From positions 1-43,289 of IMG/VR virus record IMGVR_UViG_3300009149_000075: a stretch of DNA of 43,289 nucleotides; one strand, given 5' to 3'. Every line of letters begins with the position of its first letter. Positions within the stretch are counted from its first letter, which is position 1. Under the pieces are notes generated by a model. That model was not told the DNA's origin. It saw only the letters and a list, made by a program, of their open reading frames with translations, and ran no database searches. This stretch comes from a virus. Shown piece after piece: positions 22,224 through 32,035 of this stretch. The position numbers and the translations under genes were made by a program.

Positions 22224-24677
22224 TTATACTGTAGTAAATCCTCCAGAGCTTGCTCCCCCAGATTTATTAACAGTTACACGGTTTATAATTTTTTCCATAC
22301 CTTTTGTAATCCAAACTCCAATATCCAAGATTGCATATCCCTCATCTACTATTTCTGGGGTATTATTGCTCTCGTCCATTACGATTTCATAGTTGTAAAG
22401 AGCTCCCGAATCTTTTATTGTTTGAAGAATAGGGGAAACAGAGTTAACAACATTAAGTCTAACTACTGGATTATTATAATCGAAGACGTAGTTCTGAAGA
22501 ACCTCGTCTACTTGTATTTCAATTGTATTAAGTAATTCTCTTACATGTAAGTAATTATAATCACTGTGTACTGCCTGATATGATGTTACGTTTGCATAGA
22601 TAAGAATCTGGCCAGTAGCCGTTCTTTCAATGATAGAGTTATATCCAAATGGTTCTAGATAATCTCTGTCGTAACGATCAATCATATATTCAACACCTGC
22701 TAAATTAGGGTTAGAAATTACCCCATTTTGGTTAGCAACGATTGCATAAGGATCTCCTCCTAAGAATTTTCTAATGTATGAGTTAGATACATCAGCTGCA
22801 GGCGGTACATCAATAGTTTTGTCGCCTTCAGTATATCTTAAGAATGGACCAAATACCCCTGTGTATCTTGCTCCATTATCCTCATCAGGTAAAGTAAATC
22901 TGAAGCTTCTAGGCATATCAGGGTTACCACCTTCTGGGATATATTGAGTTGAGAAGATAGGTTTAGGATCTACTCCTGGAACAAATACGTCGCAGAAATA
23001 AGGATCTTGAGATGTTGCAAATTGCTTAATAGACGGAGCTGAAATAAGAGCGGTTGTCTTACCTCTTTTCTTAGCTAATCTTGATAGATAAACTTTACCG
23101 CCGCAATTGGCTCTTAGACCATATGCCATTGTATCAACTACATATCTATAGTTAATCATATCAGGATTCATAAGACCCCTTAGGATTCCTGTATCTTCCA
23201 GCATTGAATAAATCTTAATAACCCCCTCCTCAATTGAAGGAGCGCCATCCTCATCGTATCCAGGAAGATGGTTAGATGTGATTTTTAATCCTGTAACCTT
23301 TAACATTTTGTAATGCGTAGCTACAGAGGCATCGTCAATTGGCATTTGAGTTAGAACTGTGGTTGCAGTTGTATCATATCCATAAATAGGTTCTGCAGTT
23401 CCAAACTTATAAGTGGATCCATCATATATCTTAGAGGTTACATAAGTCACTCCTGGAGGGATAACTCCATTAGCATCATCTTTTTTAACCATTGTTCCTA
23501 CCGTAATATAATCTGCTGATGCATCAACAGTAAATACTTTACCAGTTGTATCAGATTGAGTTATAGCAAATGTGTTATGAAAAATGTTATCAGATACATC
23601 GATTTGATAACTTAGGAAAGATGTAGAAGTATCACCAGTATTATCAATTAAACCGTGACCCACTAAATCTACGAGAATATTAGAAGCCGTAGTAGAACTT
23701 CCGTCTCCCATTTCCCATTGTCCTTGATCTTCGTCCCAAATAAGTTGGTCTAAAGCGTCTCTGTTGACATCAACCAATACTCCAGTTAACTGAGTAGAAG
23801 CATTAACAATATCTTCAATAAATTGGTTTGCTCCAGTTTGATCTCTGAAATCAGGAATAATAGTTCCATACCAGGATCCAGCTAATCCCACAGTTGGGAG
23901 ATTTATAAAATTCTGAAGTTGATCAGGCTTAATTCCCTCTGTTGTAAAATAATCAGAGAAATAAGGATCTGATGATAATTGGGAATAATTTGTCCAATCT
24001 CCTTGGATAGCAATAATATTAACAAAATAATCGCTCATCTTGTCATATGGTCTGATCCATTCAAAAGGAATATTAGTATCTGAACCGTACCAGTCTCTTG
24101 CGAATACATCGTATCCCTGAAGACCTACCGCTTTTCTTATTATAAATGAAAGAGTAGTTGTTCCAACGTTAGCTACTTGAAGAAGTGAGGTGCTTTCTGC
24201 ATTAGTAGCTCCCTCCTTATTTTGAGCAATGCCCAAAAGATATTCAGCATCAGCTTTCCAGAATCGCTCCCTGTTAAAGAAATTAACATATTTGTCAAGA
24301 TATCCACCAAAGTTTGCGGAGCTACAGTCAACAGATAATGAAATACCTCCAGCGGTATCAGTTGAAGGATCCGATGGGGATTCATTAACCTTTAAAAGGT
24401 TAATAGCAAATACAGGTGACTGTAGTAAAGCCGTATCAATAGATCTGTGGAAAAATGATCCTTTTCTTTCAAGTTTTCTATCTACTTCTCCATAGAATCT
24501 TTGACGATCTCTTGTAGAACGGATAAACACCGGAGCGTTAAAAGGTCCAACCTTTGAGAATCCAGGAAGAAGTCTTAAAGACTGAGTTGTAACTACTATT
24601 CGTTCAGATTGATCAACTTCTACGGTGTAGACCCCTGCTGATTTGAATTGCGATAAATCTAAAGCAAGCTTAGCCAT
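22224..24677 (-). CDS. Contractile tail sheath protein (T4 gp18-like)
   Basis: The 817-residue protein starts with SAGVYTVEVDQSERIVVTTQSLRLLPGFSKVGPFNAPVFI, the usual sheath N-terminus (A-G-V-Y ... P-x-x-V ... F). It closes with the conserved C-terminal sheath domain (LEPFGYNSIIERTATGQILIYANVTSYQAVHSDYNYLHVRELLNTIEIQVDEVLQNYVFDYNN ... WITKGMEKIINRVT region). The middle holds extra surface domains, making it longer than T4 gp18 (about 660). It would contract to drive the tube into the host. It sits between large terminase and tube, as in T4. Confidence 0.93.
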   Translation of the reverse strand: MAKLALDLSQFKSAGVYTVEVDQSERIVVTTQSLRLLPGFSKVGPFNAPVFIRSTRDRQRFYGEVDRKLERKGSFFHRSIDTALLQSPVFAINLLKVNESPSDPSTDTAGGISLSVDCSSANFGGYLDKYVNFFNRERFWKADAEYLLGIAQNKEGATNAESTSLLQVANVGTTTLSFIIRKAVGLQGYDVFARDWYGSDTNIPFEWIRPYDKMSDYFVNIIAIQGDWTNYSQLSSDPYFSDYFTTEGIKPDQLQNFINLPTVGLAGSWYGTIIPDFRDQTGANQFIEDIVNASTQLTGVLVDVNRDALDQLIWDEDQGQWEMGDGSSTTASNILVDLVGHGLIDNTGDTSTSFLSYQIDVSDNIFHNTFAITQSDTTGKVFTVDASADYITVGTMVKKDDANGVIPPGVTYVTSKIYDGSTYKFGTAEPIYGYDTTATTVLTQMPIDDASVATHYKMLKVTGLKITSNHLPGYDEDGAPSIEEGVIKIYSMLEDTGILRGLMNPDMINYRYVVDTMAYGLRANCGGKVYLSRLAKKRGKTTALISAPSIKQFATSQDPYFCDVFVPGVDPKPIFSTQYIPEGGNPDMPRSFRFTLPDEDNGARYTGVFGPFLRYTEGDKTIDVPPAADVSNSYIRKFLGGDPYAIVANQNGVISNPNLAGVEYMIDRYDRDYLEPFGYNSIIERTATGQILIYANVTSYQAVHSDYNYLHVRELLNTIEIQVDEVLQNYVFDYNNPVVRLNVVNSVSPILQTIKDSGALYNYEIVMDESNNTPEIVDEGYAILDIGVWITKGMEKIINRVTVNKSGGASSGGFTTV

Positions 24678-24747
24678 ATTTTATTGTATTATTTTTATTA
24701 TTTATTCGTCTTGATTTCTGTAAAAATCACTTTATATTCTAAAGCGG

Positions 24748-24763
24748 GTTTTATTATATATCC
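24748..24763 (-). promoter_or_regulatory. Late-promoter-like motif GGATATATAATAAAAC
   Basis: On the minus strand, about 70 nt before the sheath ATG. A second AT-rich stretch (GAATAAATAATAAAAA) lies closer to the start. Either could drive the sheath-tube unit. Confidence 0.45.
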
Positions 24764-24791
24764 GAATAACTATAAGCAAAAATCATTACTT

Positions 24792-26729
24792 CTATCTATT
24801 CCATGGAGTAGATGTTCCTGGAGTGTATTGACTTCCAGCATTAAATAATTCTTGAAGCCTTTCTGCTTCTGTTTTTTGATTATTATCATTTAGATACATT
24901 GCAGCAAACATATCATCGGAGGTTTCATTATCATCATATGGTTCTTCTAATAATGTCATTACATATCTTTTTATTGGGGAATCCTCCATATCTTCTAAAA
25001 AATCATAAAGCCAATCTGCATATTCTGGCTCTTCATAGAATCTAGCTACATTTAGGCAGGCCATAGCACAATCATCATGTCTTCCTATCCCCTTCCACTG
25101 GGTTTTTACTTTTCCAAATGAAGCAAATTCCGCTACTGTTTCTTTATCCGTTGGAACCAAAGTTTTTTTGGCTATAAGTTTTTTACCAAGTCTACAGAAA
25201 TAGTCTTTATCACTACGAGTTTTAAATCCTGGCTTCAATCTTGGGGGTTTCTCTCCAGGAATTGGAGCTGTGTGGTATGAATGCATCATAATTCCCTCAT
25301 ACCATCCTTCATGACTTGAAAATGCTCTCATGAAAGATTTTCCATTAAAGTTCATTTCTGTAACTAACTTGCAGAGTTCATCACCAAGCTGATCGTATAC
25401 AAGTATTTGATTGACCCTAGCCATTTCTTCTTCATCATCGACATTGTCTCTATACATACCAACCTGAACAATCTTAAACATATTTTGGATGGCCCTTTCG
25501 TCCTTCCTCAATTTTTTCAATTTTGAAAATGACTTTAATGAAACCTGATATATTGCAGAAACATTATAATCGCTATCTTTTAATTCATCCTCATCCTTTC
25601 CTTCAGCTAAATCATTGGATATTATAAACCTATGCTCTCTATTATTAAAATAAGCATTTGGGTCAAATTTAGGATGCCAATATAATTTATCTCGGTATAT
25701 TAGATCATCCATTTCGGTCCTTACTAATTCCCTATGAACATATTCTTTTTCCAACCTCTTAATCCATTTTAATTGGGATCCAGAAAGTAATCTATTACTC
25801 TTGCTATCAAAAGATAATTCATATTCTTGAGCAAATTCTTCGTCCCCGAAGTCCGCTTTTAAATTATTTGCCCATTCATCATCATGACCTGGTACCTCCC
25901 AATAATCCACTCGCTTATTAGCAAATGAATTTATTCCCTTCATAGACTTATCCCAAATCTCATAGAACAAGTTATCCATACCATTTGGTGTGGATGTTAT
26001 GATACATTGGGAAATTAAGGATGATGATAGTGTAGGATATACAGATCGCCAAAAAGATCTAACAGTTTTTTGGTTAATATGGGCAAATTCATCAATGTAT
26101 AATACATGAATAGTAAAACCAATAGATGCGGTTTTAGTTGTTGCTTGTGAGTGTAATTTACATCCATTATCTAATGAAAGTCCTAAAGCAGCAATTGTTC
26201 TAATACCAGGTTTTAAAAAGAATGGAAGTCCACGAAATACTTGAACAACTTTATCAACAATTTCAGTGGTGGTTTGCTGTTTATTAGCAATAATCAAAAG
26301 ATTTCTATCAGCATGAAAACATAGATACCAAGCAAAGAATGCTGAAATAGTTGTGGTTTTTCCTATCTGACGAGATGCCATTAGAATATAATTTCTAACT
26401 TTTGGACCAAAATCTTCTAAATTTTCTATCCATACCTCCTCTCCAAGCGTATCCAATATATCAGCTTGGAAATCCCTTAATTGGACTGTTTGTCTACCAT
26501 AATCGGTAAGAAATTTACAATATTTCTCTACAAAATATGTTACATCTTGGGAGCATAGTATAAATTCATCTTCTTCCTTTGGAGTTAGCTGAAATAAGAT
26601 ATTTTCCGCCTTCAATTCGGGATCTCCTCTATGAAAGCATGAATCATTAATCTCCTCCCCAATAGATAATCTATCTAAGGCACTTAATACAGAATCTGTA
26701 GTCCAGATTTTTCTACTTTGGGTGGCCAT
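24792..26729 (-). CDS. Terminase large subunit (T4 gp17-like packaging ATPase-nuclease)
   Basis: The 645-residue protein has a Walker A-type motif (SRQIGKTT, 119-126) and Walker B with catalytic Glu (VLYIDEFAHI, Asp213-Glu214). A coupling motif follows (CIITSTPNGMDNLFYEIW). The C-terminal nuclease acids are in IISNDLAEGKDEDE, DELCKLVTEMN and HDDCAMACLN. It pumps DNA into the prohead and cuts concatemers. It starts 1 nt after the small-subunit candidate ends. The sheath gene follows after a 114-nt spacer. Length is close to T4 gp17 (610). All motor and nuclease motifs appear intact. Confidence 0.96.
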   Translation of the reverse strand: MATQSRKIWTTDSVLSALDRLSIGEEINDSCFHRGDPELKAENILFQLTPKEEDEFILCSQDVTYFVEKYCKFLTDYGRQTVQLRDFQADILDTLGEEVWIENLEDFGPKVRNYILMASRQIGKTTTISAFFAWYLCFHADRNLLIIANKQQTTTEIVDKVVQVFRGLPFFLKPGIRTIAALGLSLDNGCKLHSQATTKTASIGFTIHVLYIDEFAHINQKTVRSFWRSVYPTLSSSLISQCIITSTPNGMDNLFYEIWDKSMKGINSFANKRVDYWEVPGHDDEWANNLKADFGDEEFAQEYELSFDSKSNRLLSGSQLKWIKRLEKEYVHRELVRTEMDDLIYRDKLYWHPKFDPNAYFNNREHRFIISNDLAEGKDEDELKDSDYNVSAIYQVSLKSFSKLKKLRKDERAIQNMFKIVQVGMYRDNVDDEEEMARVNQILVYDQLGDELCKLVTEMNFNGKSFMRAFSSHEGWYEGIMMHSYHTAPIPGEKPPRLKPGFKTRSDKDYFCRLGKKLIAKKTLVPTDKETVAEFASFGKVKTQWKGIGRHDDCAMACLNVARFYEEPEYADWLYDFLEDMEDSPIKRYVMTLLEEPYDDNETSDDMFAAMYLNDNNQKTEAERLQELFNAGSQYTPGTSTPWNR

Positions 26730-26730
26730 A

Positions 26731-27384
26731 TTATTCTTTTATTTCCTCTATATCCTGGATATCTCTGTCTTCCTGCATGCTTTCTTTTCTATCCAGCATT
26801 TTAGCTTTTTTAGCTTCCCTTATAAGACCTTTGGTGCCCATGGTAACCATACCATCTTTATTCCTCATCATTCCGCCATCCCCTTGGCCTAGAGCTTGTA
26901 ATTCTTCTTCCTTTTCTCGAATATCTCCTTTGATATCCTTGTATGTAAGTTTTATTGCCTCCACCGTCTGAATAAGCTGTTTATTAAGTTCTCCAATGGT
27001 TTTTGATAAATTACCAAATACCTCAAACATTCTTGGATGTGCAGCTCCTAATCTAACCTCTTCCATAAGGGTTTCTTGCATCATTTCATTGATTTCTAAC
27101 TGATAAAGAAGACCTGTTAAAGATATAATATCCACCTGCATCTTATGTTTCATATAAGGATTTTCTGCTACAGTTTCATCTGAAAGCATTAATCCGGTAG
27201 ATCTTTTAATCATGCTTCTAGCACGTCTTTTACAATTCTTCTTGACCTTTTTAAAGTCCATTGTAAAACTTGGTGCTATTTTTAGGGCTTCTTCAGTTCC
27301 AGGAGGCATTTCTCCTTCTAATGAATCATTGCTACCTTTAACTAATTTTTCCAATTCCTCTCTAGTATCTTTTGCTGATGCCAT
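26731..27384 (-). CDS. Terminase small subunit candidate (T4 gp16 position)
   Basis: The 217-residue protein is helical with a basic region (KVKKNCKRRARSMIKRSTGLML), then a long central coiled coil (FEVFGNLSKTIGELNKQLIQTVEAIKLTYKDIKGDIREKEEELQAL) and a charged tail. Gp16 of T4 is also a small coiled-coil DNA-recognition protein that forms rings and activates gp17. The 1-nt gap to the large subunit gene supports the pairing. The identification rests on position and architecture. GAATATATAGATAAACG precedes it near 27,405. Confidence 0.72.
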   Translation of the reverse strand: MASAKDTREELEKLVKGSNDSLEGEMPPGTEEALKIAPSFTMDFKKVKKNCKRRARSMIKRSTGLMLSDETVAENPYMKHKMQVDIISLTGLLYQLEINEMMQETLMEEVRLGAAHPRMFEVFGNLSKTIGELNKQLIQTVEAIKLTYKDIKGDIREKEEELQALGQGDGGMMRNKDGMVTMGTKGLIREAKKAKMLDRKESMQEDRDIQDIEEIKE

Positions 27385-27449
27385 AATATAAAATTTAGAT
27401 AAGTTTTAACGTTTATCTATATATTCATTGGAAAAAACGAAAAAAGACG

Positions 27450-27475
27450 AAAAAAGACGATCTGGTCCTTTTTCG
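27450..27475 (-). terminator. Terminator after the neck-protein gene
   Basis: On the minus strand AAAAAGGAC, a 6-nt loop and GTCTTTTTT form a stem with a U-run, just after the gp14-like gene. Two GAAAAAAGAC direct repeats follow. Confidence 0.6.
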
Positions 27476-27476
27476 C

Positions 27477-29132
27477 TTATCGTTGAGCTGAAATGTATGG
27501 AGCTTTAAACTTCGGGTCTGCGTTGTCCAGAATCAATCCCTTATCTGCATTTTGAGTAAAGTAAGATAGGAGTTCTGGTACCTGACGCTCTTCTTCAATT
27601 GTGGAGTCGAATAATCTTATATTGGTCATATAAGAGTATGATTTATCAACCGTATATTGATCTACTGTGGTTGGCTCTGCAGTAAATGGAACAGTTTCAT
27701 AGAATAAGCTTTCTAATTTATTCGCAGAATCATTTGGACTAATTCCCCAAACATGGACATTATATTGTTCCCATGTATTTCCAATATTAGCTACAAATCC
27801 ATACCATTTGTTATCTTCTAGTTTTTCTGGGATAACTGCAATATGCTCCTGAGTTCCGTAGACAATCTTTATGTATTGGTTAGCATTAAATGTTACTACA
27901 AAGCCGGTAGTGGTCTCGTTAATGCCATCTATGAGCGTAATAGGATCCTGGATCAAAGCCTTCCATCCTTGCTTAGTCCACCATTGAGATTGAACCGAAT
28001 TAAGATGATTAATAACTGTTTGATCTATTTGACAATAATAAACCCCAGAAGCAGCATGGTTATCATCAATAACTTTTGCATAAAGATTTTGGGCCTTTGA
28101 CCTTTTTAGCGTCATATAATCCCCAATTCCCAATCTTCTTGATCCTCTAATCTTAATTTTATAATTTGCCGGAGGAGTTAAAGTTGAATCCGGGGTAATC
28201 CAAACCACATCATATTCGGCAGAAGATTTTCTTGGATAAGCCCATGCAGTTAATCCGCGATCACAATCTGCAGTAATATAATCAGTTGAATTCTTGTATG
28301 TTATGGCATTATAGGTCGAGGATGTTTCTAAATCATAAACAGATTCTGCAGCAATAATACCATAAATATCCAATCTGTAGTCAAGAACCTTAAGATCCTT
28401 ATCCATTTCCTTATACTTGTCTTCAGATGTAGATGATAATGGTGACATTTGTTTAGGATCTACTATTTTTTCAATATTTTCATCAATAGTTTCCCCAAAT
28501 AATTTTTCTTCAGAAACTGTATATTTATCAATAGTTTCTTTAAGTTTGTCCCCTTCTTTTCTTGACGCCTCTGGCTGGTATTTTTCAAGATTTAGGACCC
28601 AAGTAGTTTCTTGTTCCATAAATCCTCTTTTAAGATAGGATGATACCACTTGAAAAAGTTTGTTTGGCAATGGAAGATAAACAATATCCTTTCTCTGAGG
28701 AGCAGTTCCAAATCCTGCCATTTCTTCCCAGTATCTTTTATCAATTTGGATTTCCGTAGGTATATTGTATTCTAATCCCATTAAATCAAATTGATAATTA
28801 GAATCCGGAAAATTTCCATCGGGAAGTACAACCTTTATACACAATGGGGTATCTTCCACACAGGAAAGAGTATATTCCTGAAATATAACGTCTTTAGATC
28901 TTTGTTGAGGTACAGCACGAAACCATATTGCATCGATCCCAAACATCTTATTTGCAACATTATTAAATGAATTGTATGTTTGGACAGCAGATAAAGCATA
29001 ATTTGGATTAAATATCTCTAATCCATCAGCACTAAGATTTACATTTAATCCGCCAACAGTAGTTTCACTCTGTTCAGCTGGAAATGCTCCGCTTACTGTT
29101 TGATTTACGTGATCTTTTTTTTCTGATGACAT
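27477..29132 (-). CDS. Neck protein, T4 gp14-like N-domain with C-terminal lectin-like extension
   Basis: Residues about 30-200 follow the T4 gp14 layout: LNPNYAL..., GIDAIWFRAVPQQRSKDVIFQEYTL, MGLEYNIPTEIQIDKRYWEEM, and APQRKDIVYLPLPNKLFQVVSSYLKRGFMEQETTWVLNLEKYQPE. In T4, gp14 closes the filled head and receives the tail. T4 gp14 is about 256 residues; this one is 551. The added C-terminal half is beta-rich (FVVTFNANQYIKIVYG; NKWYGFVANIGNTWEQYNVHVWG; YMTNIRLFDSTIEEE), like a LamG/concanavalin-type sandwich. Such a neck decoration could bind host glycans. It lies just upstream of terminase, again in T4-like order. Confidence 0.6.
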   Translation of the reverse strand: MSSEKKDHVNQTVSGAFPAEQSETTVGGLNVNLSADGLEIFNPNYALSAVQTYNSFNNVANKMFGIDAIWFRAVPQQRSKDVIFQEYTLSCVEDTPLCIKVVLPDGNFPDSNYQFDLMGLEYNIPTEIQIDKRYWEEMAGFGTAPQRKDIVYLPLPNKLFQVVSSYLKRGFMEQETTWVLNLEKYQPEASRKEGDKLKETIDKYTVSEEKLFGETIDENIEKIVDPKQMSPLSSTSEDKYKEMDKDLKVLDYRLDIYGIIAAESVYDLETSSTYNAITYKNSTDYITADCDRGLTAWAYPRKSSAEYDVVWITPDSTLTPPANYKIKIRGSRRLGIGDYMTLKRSKAQNLYAKVIDDNHAASGVYYCQIDQTVINHLNSVQSQWWTKQGWKALIQDPITLIDGINETTTGFVVTFNANQYIKIVYGTQEHIAVIPEKLEDNKWYGFVANIGNTWEQYNVHVWGISPNDSANKLESLFYETVPFTAEPTTVDQYTVDKSYSYMTNIRLFDSTIEEERQVPELLSYFTQNADKGLILDNADPKFKAPYISAQR

Positions 29133-29149
29133 TATAAATGTTCTTTTCT

Positions 29150-29935
29150 TTATTTATCTAGATGATCCATTAATATATCCATTCTGGTTTTCAAATCATC
29201 TATTTGTTTTTGTTGTTTATCTATAGTTTTCCGTAATTCTGAGATTTCTACCTCGTGTTCTTTAAATCCTCCCACTAAGAATGGAACGAAATTCTCATTT
29301 CTGATTATTTTGTATTCTTTCTCTTGGTTGTCTTCATCAGCATAGAAAGGGAGTTTATTTTCTGAAATAAAATTAGGGTTTAGTTTTTCAACTTCTTGAG
29401 CAATAAACCCATAATGTTCTCTTTCCCCCCATTCTTCCTCTTCTTTTTTATGTTTCCAATTAAAACTTACTGGATCCAATTTCATTAAAAATTCTTTAGA
29501 ACTTTCTAATGTTTTTATATTATCTTTAAGCCTTCTATCTGAAACAGTTGAAGAATAAGCAATAATATCCCCTTCTGCGTGGAACGTTCCTCCTGTCATT
29601 TGGAATAGGAATTCTAAATCTGTACTCCCAGAAACACCAATGTCATCAGTACTATATCTATAAAATCCCGTGTCCCCGTCATCAGTAAAATATAGTGATG
29701 GAAGAGCAGCAGTACCACTTGGTATTCCAATTCTAACAGCAGAAGTTAATGCAGTAGATGATAATGTCATTCTAGAAGAAGTGCTACCGGCATAGAAATA
29801 TACATTTGTTGCATAATCTGCTCCAGATGCTCTACTACCCAAGAAAACATTACCATGACCAGCTCCACCGGTGAGATAAAGATTCCCAAGAGTAGATCCA
29901 TTTCCTGGTGTTAGAGTAATATCTCCTGCATCAAA
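29150..29935 (-). CDS. Fibre C-terminal fragment with S74 intramolecular chaperone (downstream of in-frame TGA)
   Basis: These 261 codons are in the same frame as the fibre gene upstream and are separated from it only by TGA at 29936-29938. The end is a peptidase S74 chaperone: VSDRRLKDNIKTLE has the catalytic Ser-Lys pair, followed by FIAQEVEKLNPNF and a terminal coiled coil (ELRKTIDKQQKQIDDLKTRM). The domain trimerises fibres and then cuts itself off. No ATG lies near the fragment's beginning; the nearest plausible start is TTG at 29840-29842. Independent translation is therefore unlikely, and read-through, a nonsense mutation or a sequence error must be weighed. Confidence 0.75.
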   Translation of the reverse strand, partial: FDAGDITLTPGNGSTLGNLYLTGGAGHGNVFLGSRASGADYATNVYFYAGSTSSRMTLSSTALTSAVRIGIPSGTAALPSLYFTDDGDTGFYRYSTDDIGVSGSTDLEFLFQMTGGTFHAEGDIIAYSSTVSDRRLKDNIKTLESSKEFLMKLDPVSFNWKHKKEEEEWGEREHYGFIAQEVEKLNPNFISENKLPFYADEDNQEKEYKIIRNENFVPFLVGGFKEHEVEISELRKTIDKQQKQIDDLKTRMDILMDHLDK

Positions 29936-31963
29936 TCAAGATGCGGCTTCTATGTATATGTCTCCGCATACATACCCATCTCCTGAACCTATTGAAACAT
30001 CTCCACCTACACCTCCAGAAGATGCTCCACCATCCCCTGCTTTTAAAGTTAAGTGACCCCCATCTGCTGTTGATCCAGTACTTCCATGACCTCCTCTTAC
30101 TAAGAGATTACTTCCTCCCCCAGACCAATCAGCTCCACTAATATTTAGATCTTGACCAGATGTTCCACTTTTAATGATATTACCATCTATATTGACATAA
30201 TCAACAGTTAGCCAAGTTAATCCAGCAGTACCAGAATAATATCCGGAAAAACTACTGGAATATAATATATTAGTACTATTATCAAAATAAAGAGCAGAAT
30301 CTTCATAAACGGCTTTATATCCAGCTGTAGAGGTTGCTGAAAAAAGAATTGGACAGTTTATATCAACCCCATCATCATTATTAATATATAATTGATCTGC
30401 TTTATCAGCAGTACCCGTTACGTCACCTGTTAAATCCCCAGCAAACTTAGAAGAGGTAAGAGTACTGGTATTAGAGTTATAATTAAAACCAGAAGTCATA
30501 TACATTGTCTTATCCCCTGGAGTAGAGCTTCCAGCCATAGTTGGATACCAGGTTGATGAAGCCGGAATTGCTTCTACAGTTATCGTAGAAGCAACAGAAG
30601 CAACGTCTGCGGTACCAGTTAAGTCCCCATATATAGTGCCAGATATTGAAGCATCTCCCGTAGAAGTTAAACTAGGAGCCTTTACATTAATTGTTGATAA
30701 TAACTGCGTGGATGATAATGTCATCCGTTCTACAGTGGCAGATCCTGCATAGAAATAAATATTGTTAGCATATCCATAAGTAGATCCATTATCCCCTCCA
30801 AAATAAATATTCCCATTATCTGTTCCACCTGTTATAATAACATCTCCAGCGCTGGATGAGCTTCCAACCCCAGAGGCTATAATTACATGGCCTCCTGTGA
30901 ATCCATCCCCACCTTCTAGAATTAAATCGCCCGGGGAATAACAGTTAGAACCTTTAATAGTTACTGCTCCACCCTTCGAAGTAGTAGAATTTCCCTGACC
31001 AGTAATATAAAGATCATTTGGTGTACTGATAGTCGATTCAAGCCATCCAATAGAAGCATCGGATCCGCTACGGAATAGTAAATTTCCAGACAGAATTTTC
31101 GTCGATACACATGGGGTAACCCAACATCCAGGGGAAGTAGAATCATAATAAACAGCCGGAGTCACATACATTGTCTTATCACCTGAAGTAGCAGTAGGTG
31201 ACAATGAAGGATACCAGGTATTCGCCGCTGGGATTGTGGTCAAAGTAAGTTGGGAAGCTATACCTCCAGGAGCTGTACCTCTTTTTAATTTATAATTATC
31301 TGCCGTATCAACAAATAAAATTTGATCGGTATCGGGAGTTCCTGTTGGGAGGCCATTAGTCTGTCCAATATAAATATTCCCACGAACCCCATATCCCGAG
31401 GCACCTCCCCTTTCAATATAAACATCACCACCATCACCAGGTCCAGCCGTATCATTTTTTCCTCCCAGAATATATACATCGCCAGCTTTGCTTGTAGCCA
31501 TATTTCCTTTACCTCCAGACAGATATAAATCCCCGCCAGAGCCATCAGCATATGATTGATAAATAGGTTCTATATAAATATTTCCCGTATAAATACTTCC
31601 ATCTCCTGAATGGATGCTCACATCCCCACCAATATTAGACGCCCCGCTTCCTCCGGAAATTGTAAGCCCATATGATCCAGTCCCTCCTACACTTATGGAT
31701 CTTCCTGCCCCAGAAGCCAATTCAAGATTCCCTGTTATTGAAAGAACATTTCCATCAAATGACAAATTAGATTCAGCTACAATGGATCCATCCCCCGCTG
31801 CAGTAATTATTTGATTATTAGAACCAACATTTCCGCTAGCCCAAGCTACATCACCAGTTCCCCCGCCTCCACCACCGCCGGAGAATAGTTCATTCCATTG
31901 ATATATAGATCCATCAATATTTAATGATCCATCAACTTGTATATGTTCCGTTTGAAAAGCCAT
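29936..31963 (-). CDS. Tail fibre, N-terminal 675 residues (interrupted by in-frame TGA)
   Basis: The protein is Gly/Ser/Thr-rich with fibre repeats of the form GGDxYIxGG (GGDLYLSGGKGN; AGDVYILGGKND; GGDVYIERGGAS; GGHVIIASGVGS) and two GDKTMYVTPAVYY / GDKTMYMTSGFNY modules. It begins MAFQTEHIQVDGSLNIDGSIYQW, typical of fibre N-terminal shafts. It stops at TGA right after GDIYIEAAS, in the middle of a repeat that continues in the same frame beyond the stop. The intact protein would be about 937 residues with an S74 chaperone end. A GATATATAAAATAAAG motif precedes it. Confidence 0.8.
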   Translation of the reverse strand: MAFQTEHIQVDGSLNIDGSIYQWNELFSGGGGGGGTGDVAWASGNVGSNNQIITAAGDGSIVAESNLSFDGNVLSITGNLELASGAGRSISVGGTGSYGLTISGGSGASNIGGDVSIHSGDGSIYTGNIYIEPIYQSYADGSGGDLYLSGGKGNMATSKAGDVYILGGKNDTAGPGDGGDVYIERGGASGYGVRGNIYIGQTNGLPTGTPDTDQILFVDTADNYKLKRGTAPGGIASQLTLTTIPAANTWYPSLSPTATSGDKTMYVTPAVYYDSTSPGCWVTPCVSTKILSGNLLFRSGSDASIGWLESTISTPNDLYITGQGNSTTSKGGAVTIKGSNCYSPGDLILEGGDGFTGGHVIIASGVGSSSSAGDVIITGGTDNGNIYFGGDNGSTYGYANNIYFYAGSATVERMTLSSTQLLSTINVKAPSLTSTGDASISGTIYGDLTGTADVASVASTITVEAIPASSTWYPTMAGSSTPGDKTMYMTSGFNYNSNTSTLTSSKFAGDLTGDVTGTADKADQLYINNDDGVDINCPILFSATSTAGYKAVYEDSALYFDNSTNILYSSSFSGYYSGTAGLTWLTVDYVNIDGNIIKSGTSGQDLNISGADWSGGGSNLLVRGGHGSTGSTADGGHLTLKAGDGGASSGGVGGDVSIGSGDGYVCGDIYIEAAS

Positions 31964-31970
31964 TTTTATT

Positions 31971-31990
31971 CTTTCTTTATTTTATATATC
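31971..31990 (-). promoter_or_regulatory. Late-promoter-like motif GATATATAAAATAAAG
   Basis: A minus-strand copy of the recurrent motif, ending about 11 nt before the fibre ATG. Confidence 0.5.
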
Positions 31991-32035
31991 TCTAGGTGTC
32001 ATTTCTATACTAATGCTCCTGACAATTTTATATAA

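Noticed and set aside
26590-26640. C-F-H-R-G-D-P-E-L-K near residue 31 of the large terminase resembles the F-x-R-G-x-D-P-K tag.
   Set aside because: It is not preceded by V/L/I-x-E at the right spacing, lacks the M-x-I-G end, and lies inside a protein that acts outside the head. Treated as chance.
29150-29842. Treating the S74 part as an independent gene starting at 29842.
   Set aside because: The start would be TTG inside an ongoing repeat in the same frame as the upstream fibre; a split single gene explains it better.
29936-29938. TGA read as tryptophan through an alternative genetic code.
   Set aside because: TGA ends other genes here (for example at 38534 and 13962-13964), and TGG is used for Trp throughout; global recoding is not supported.
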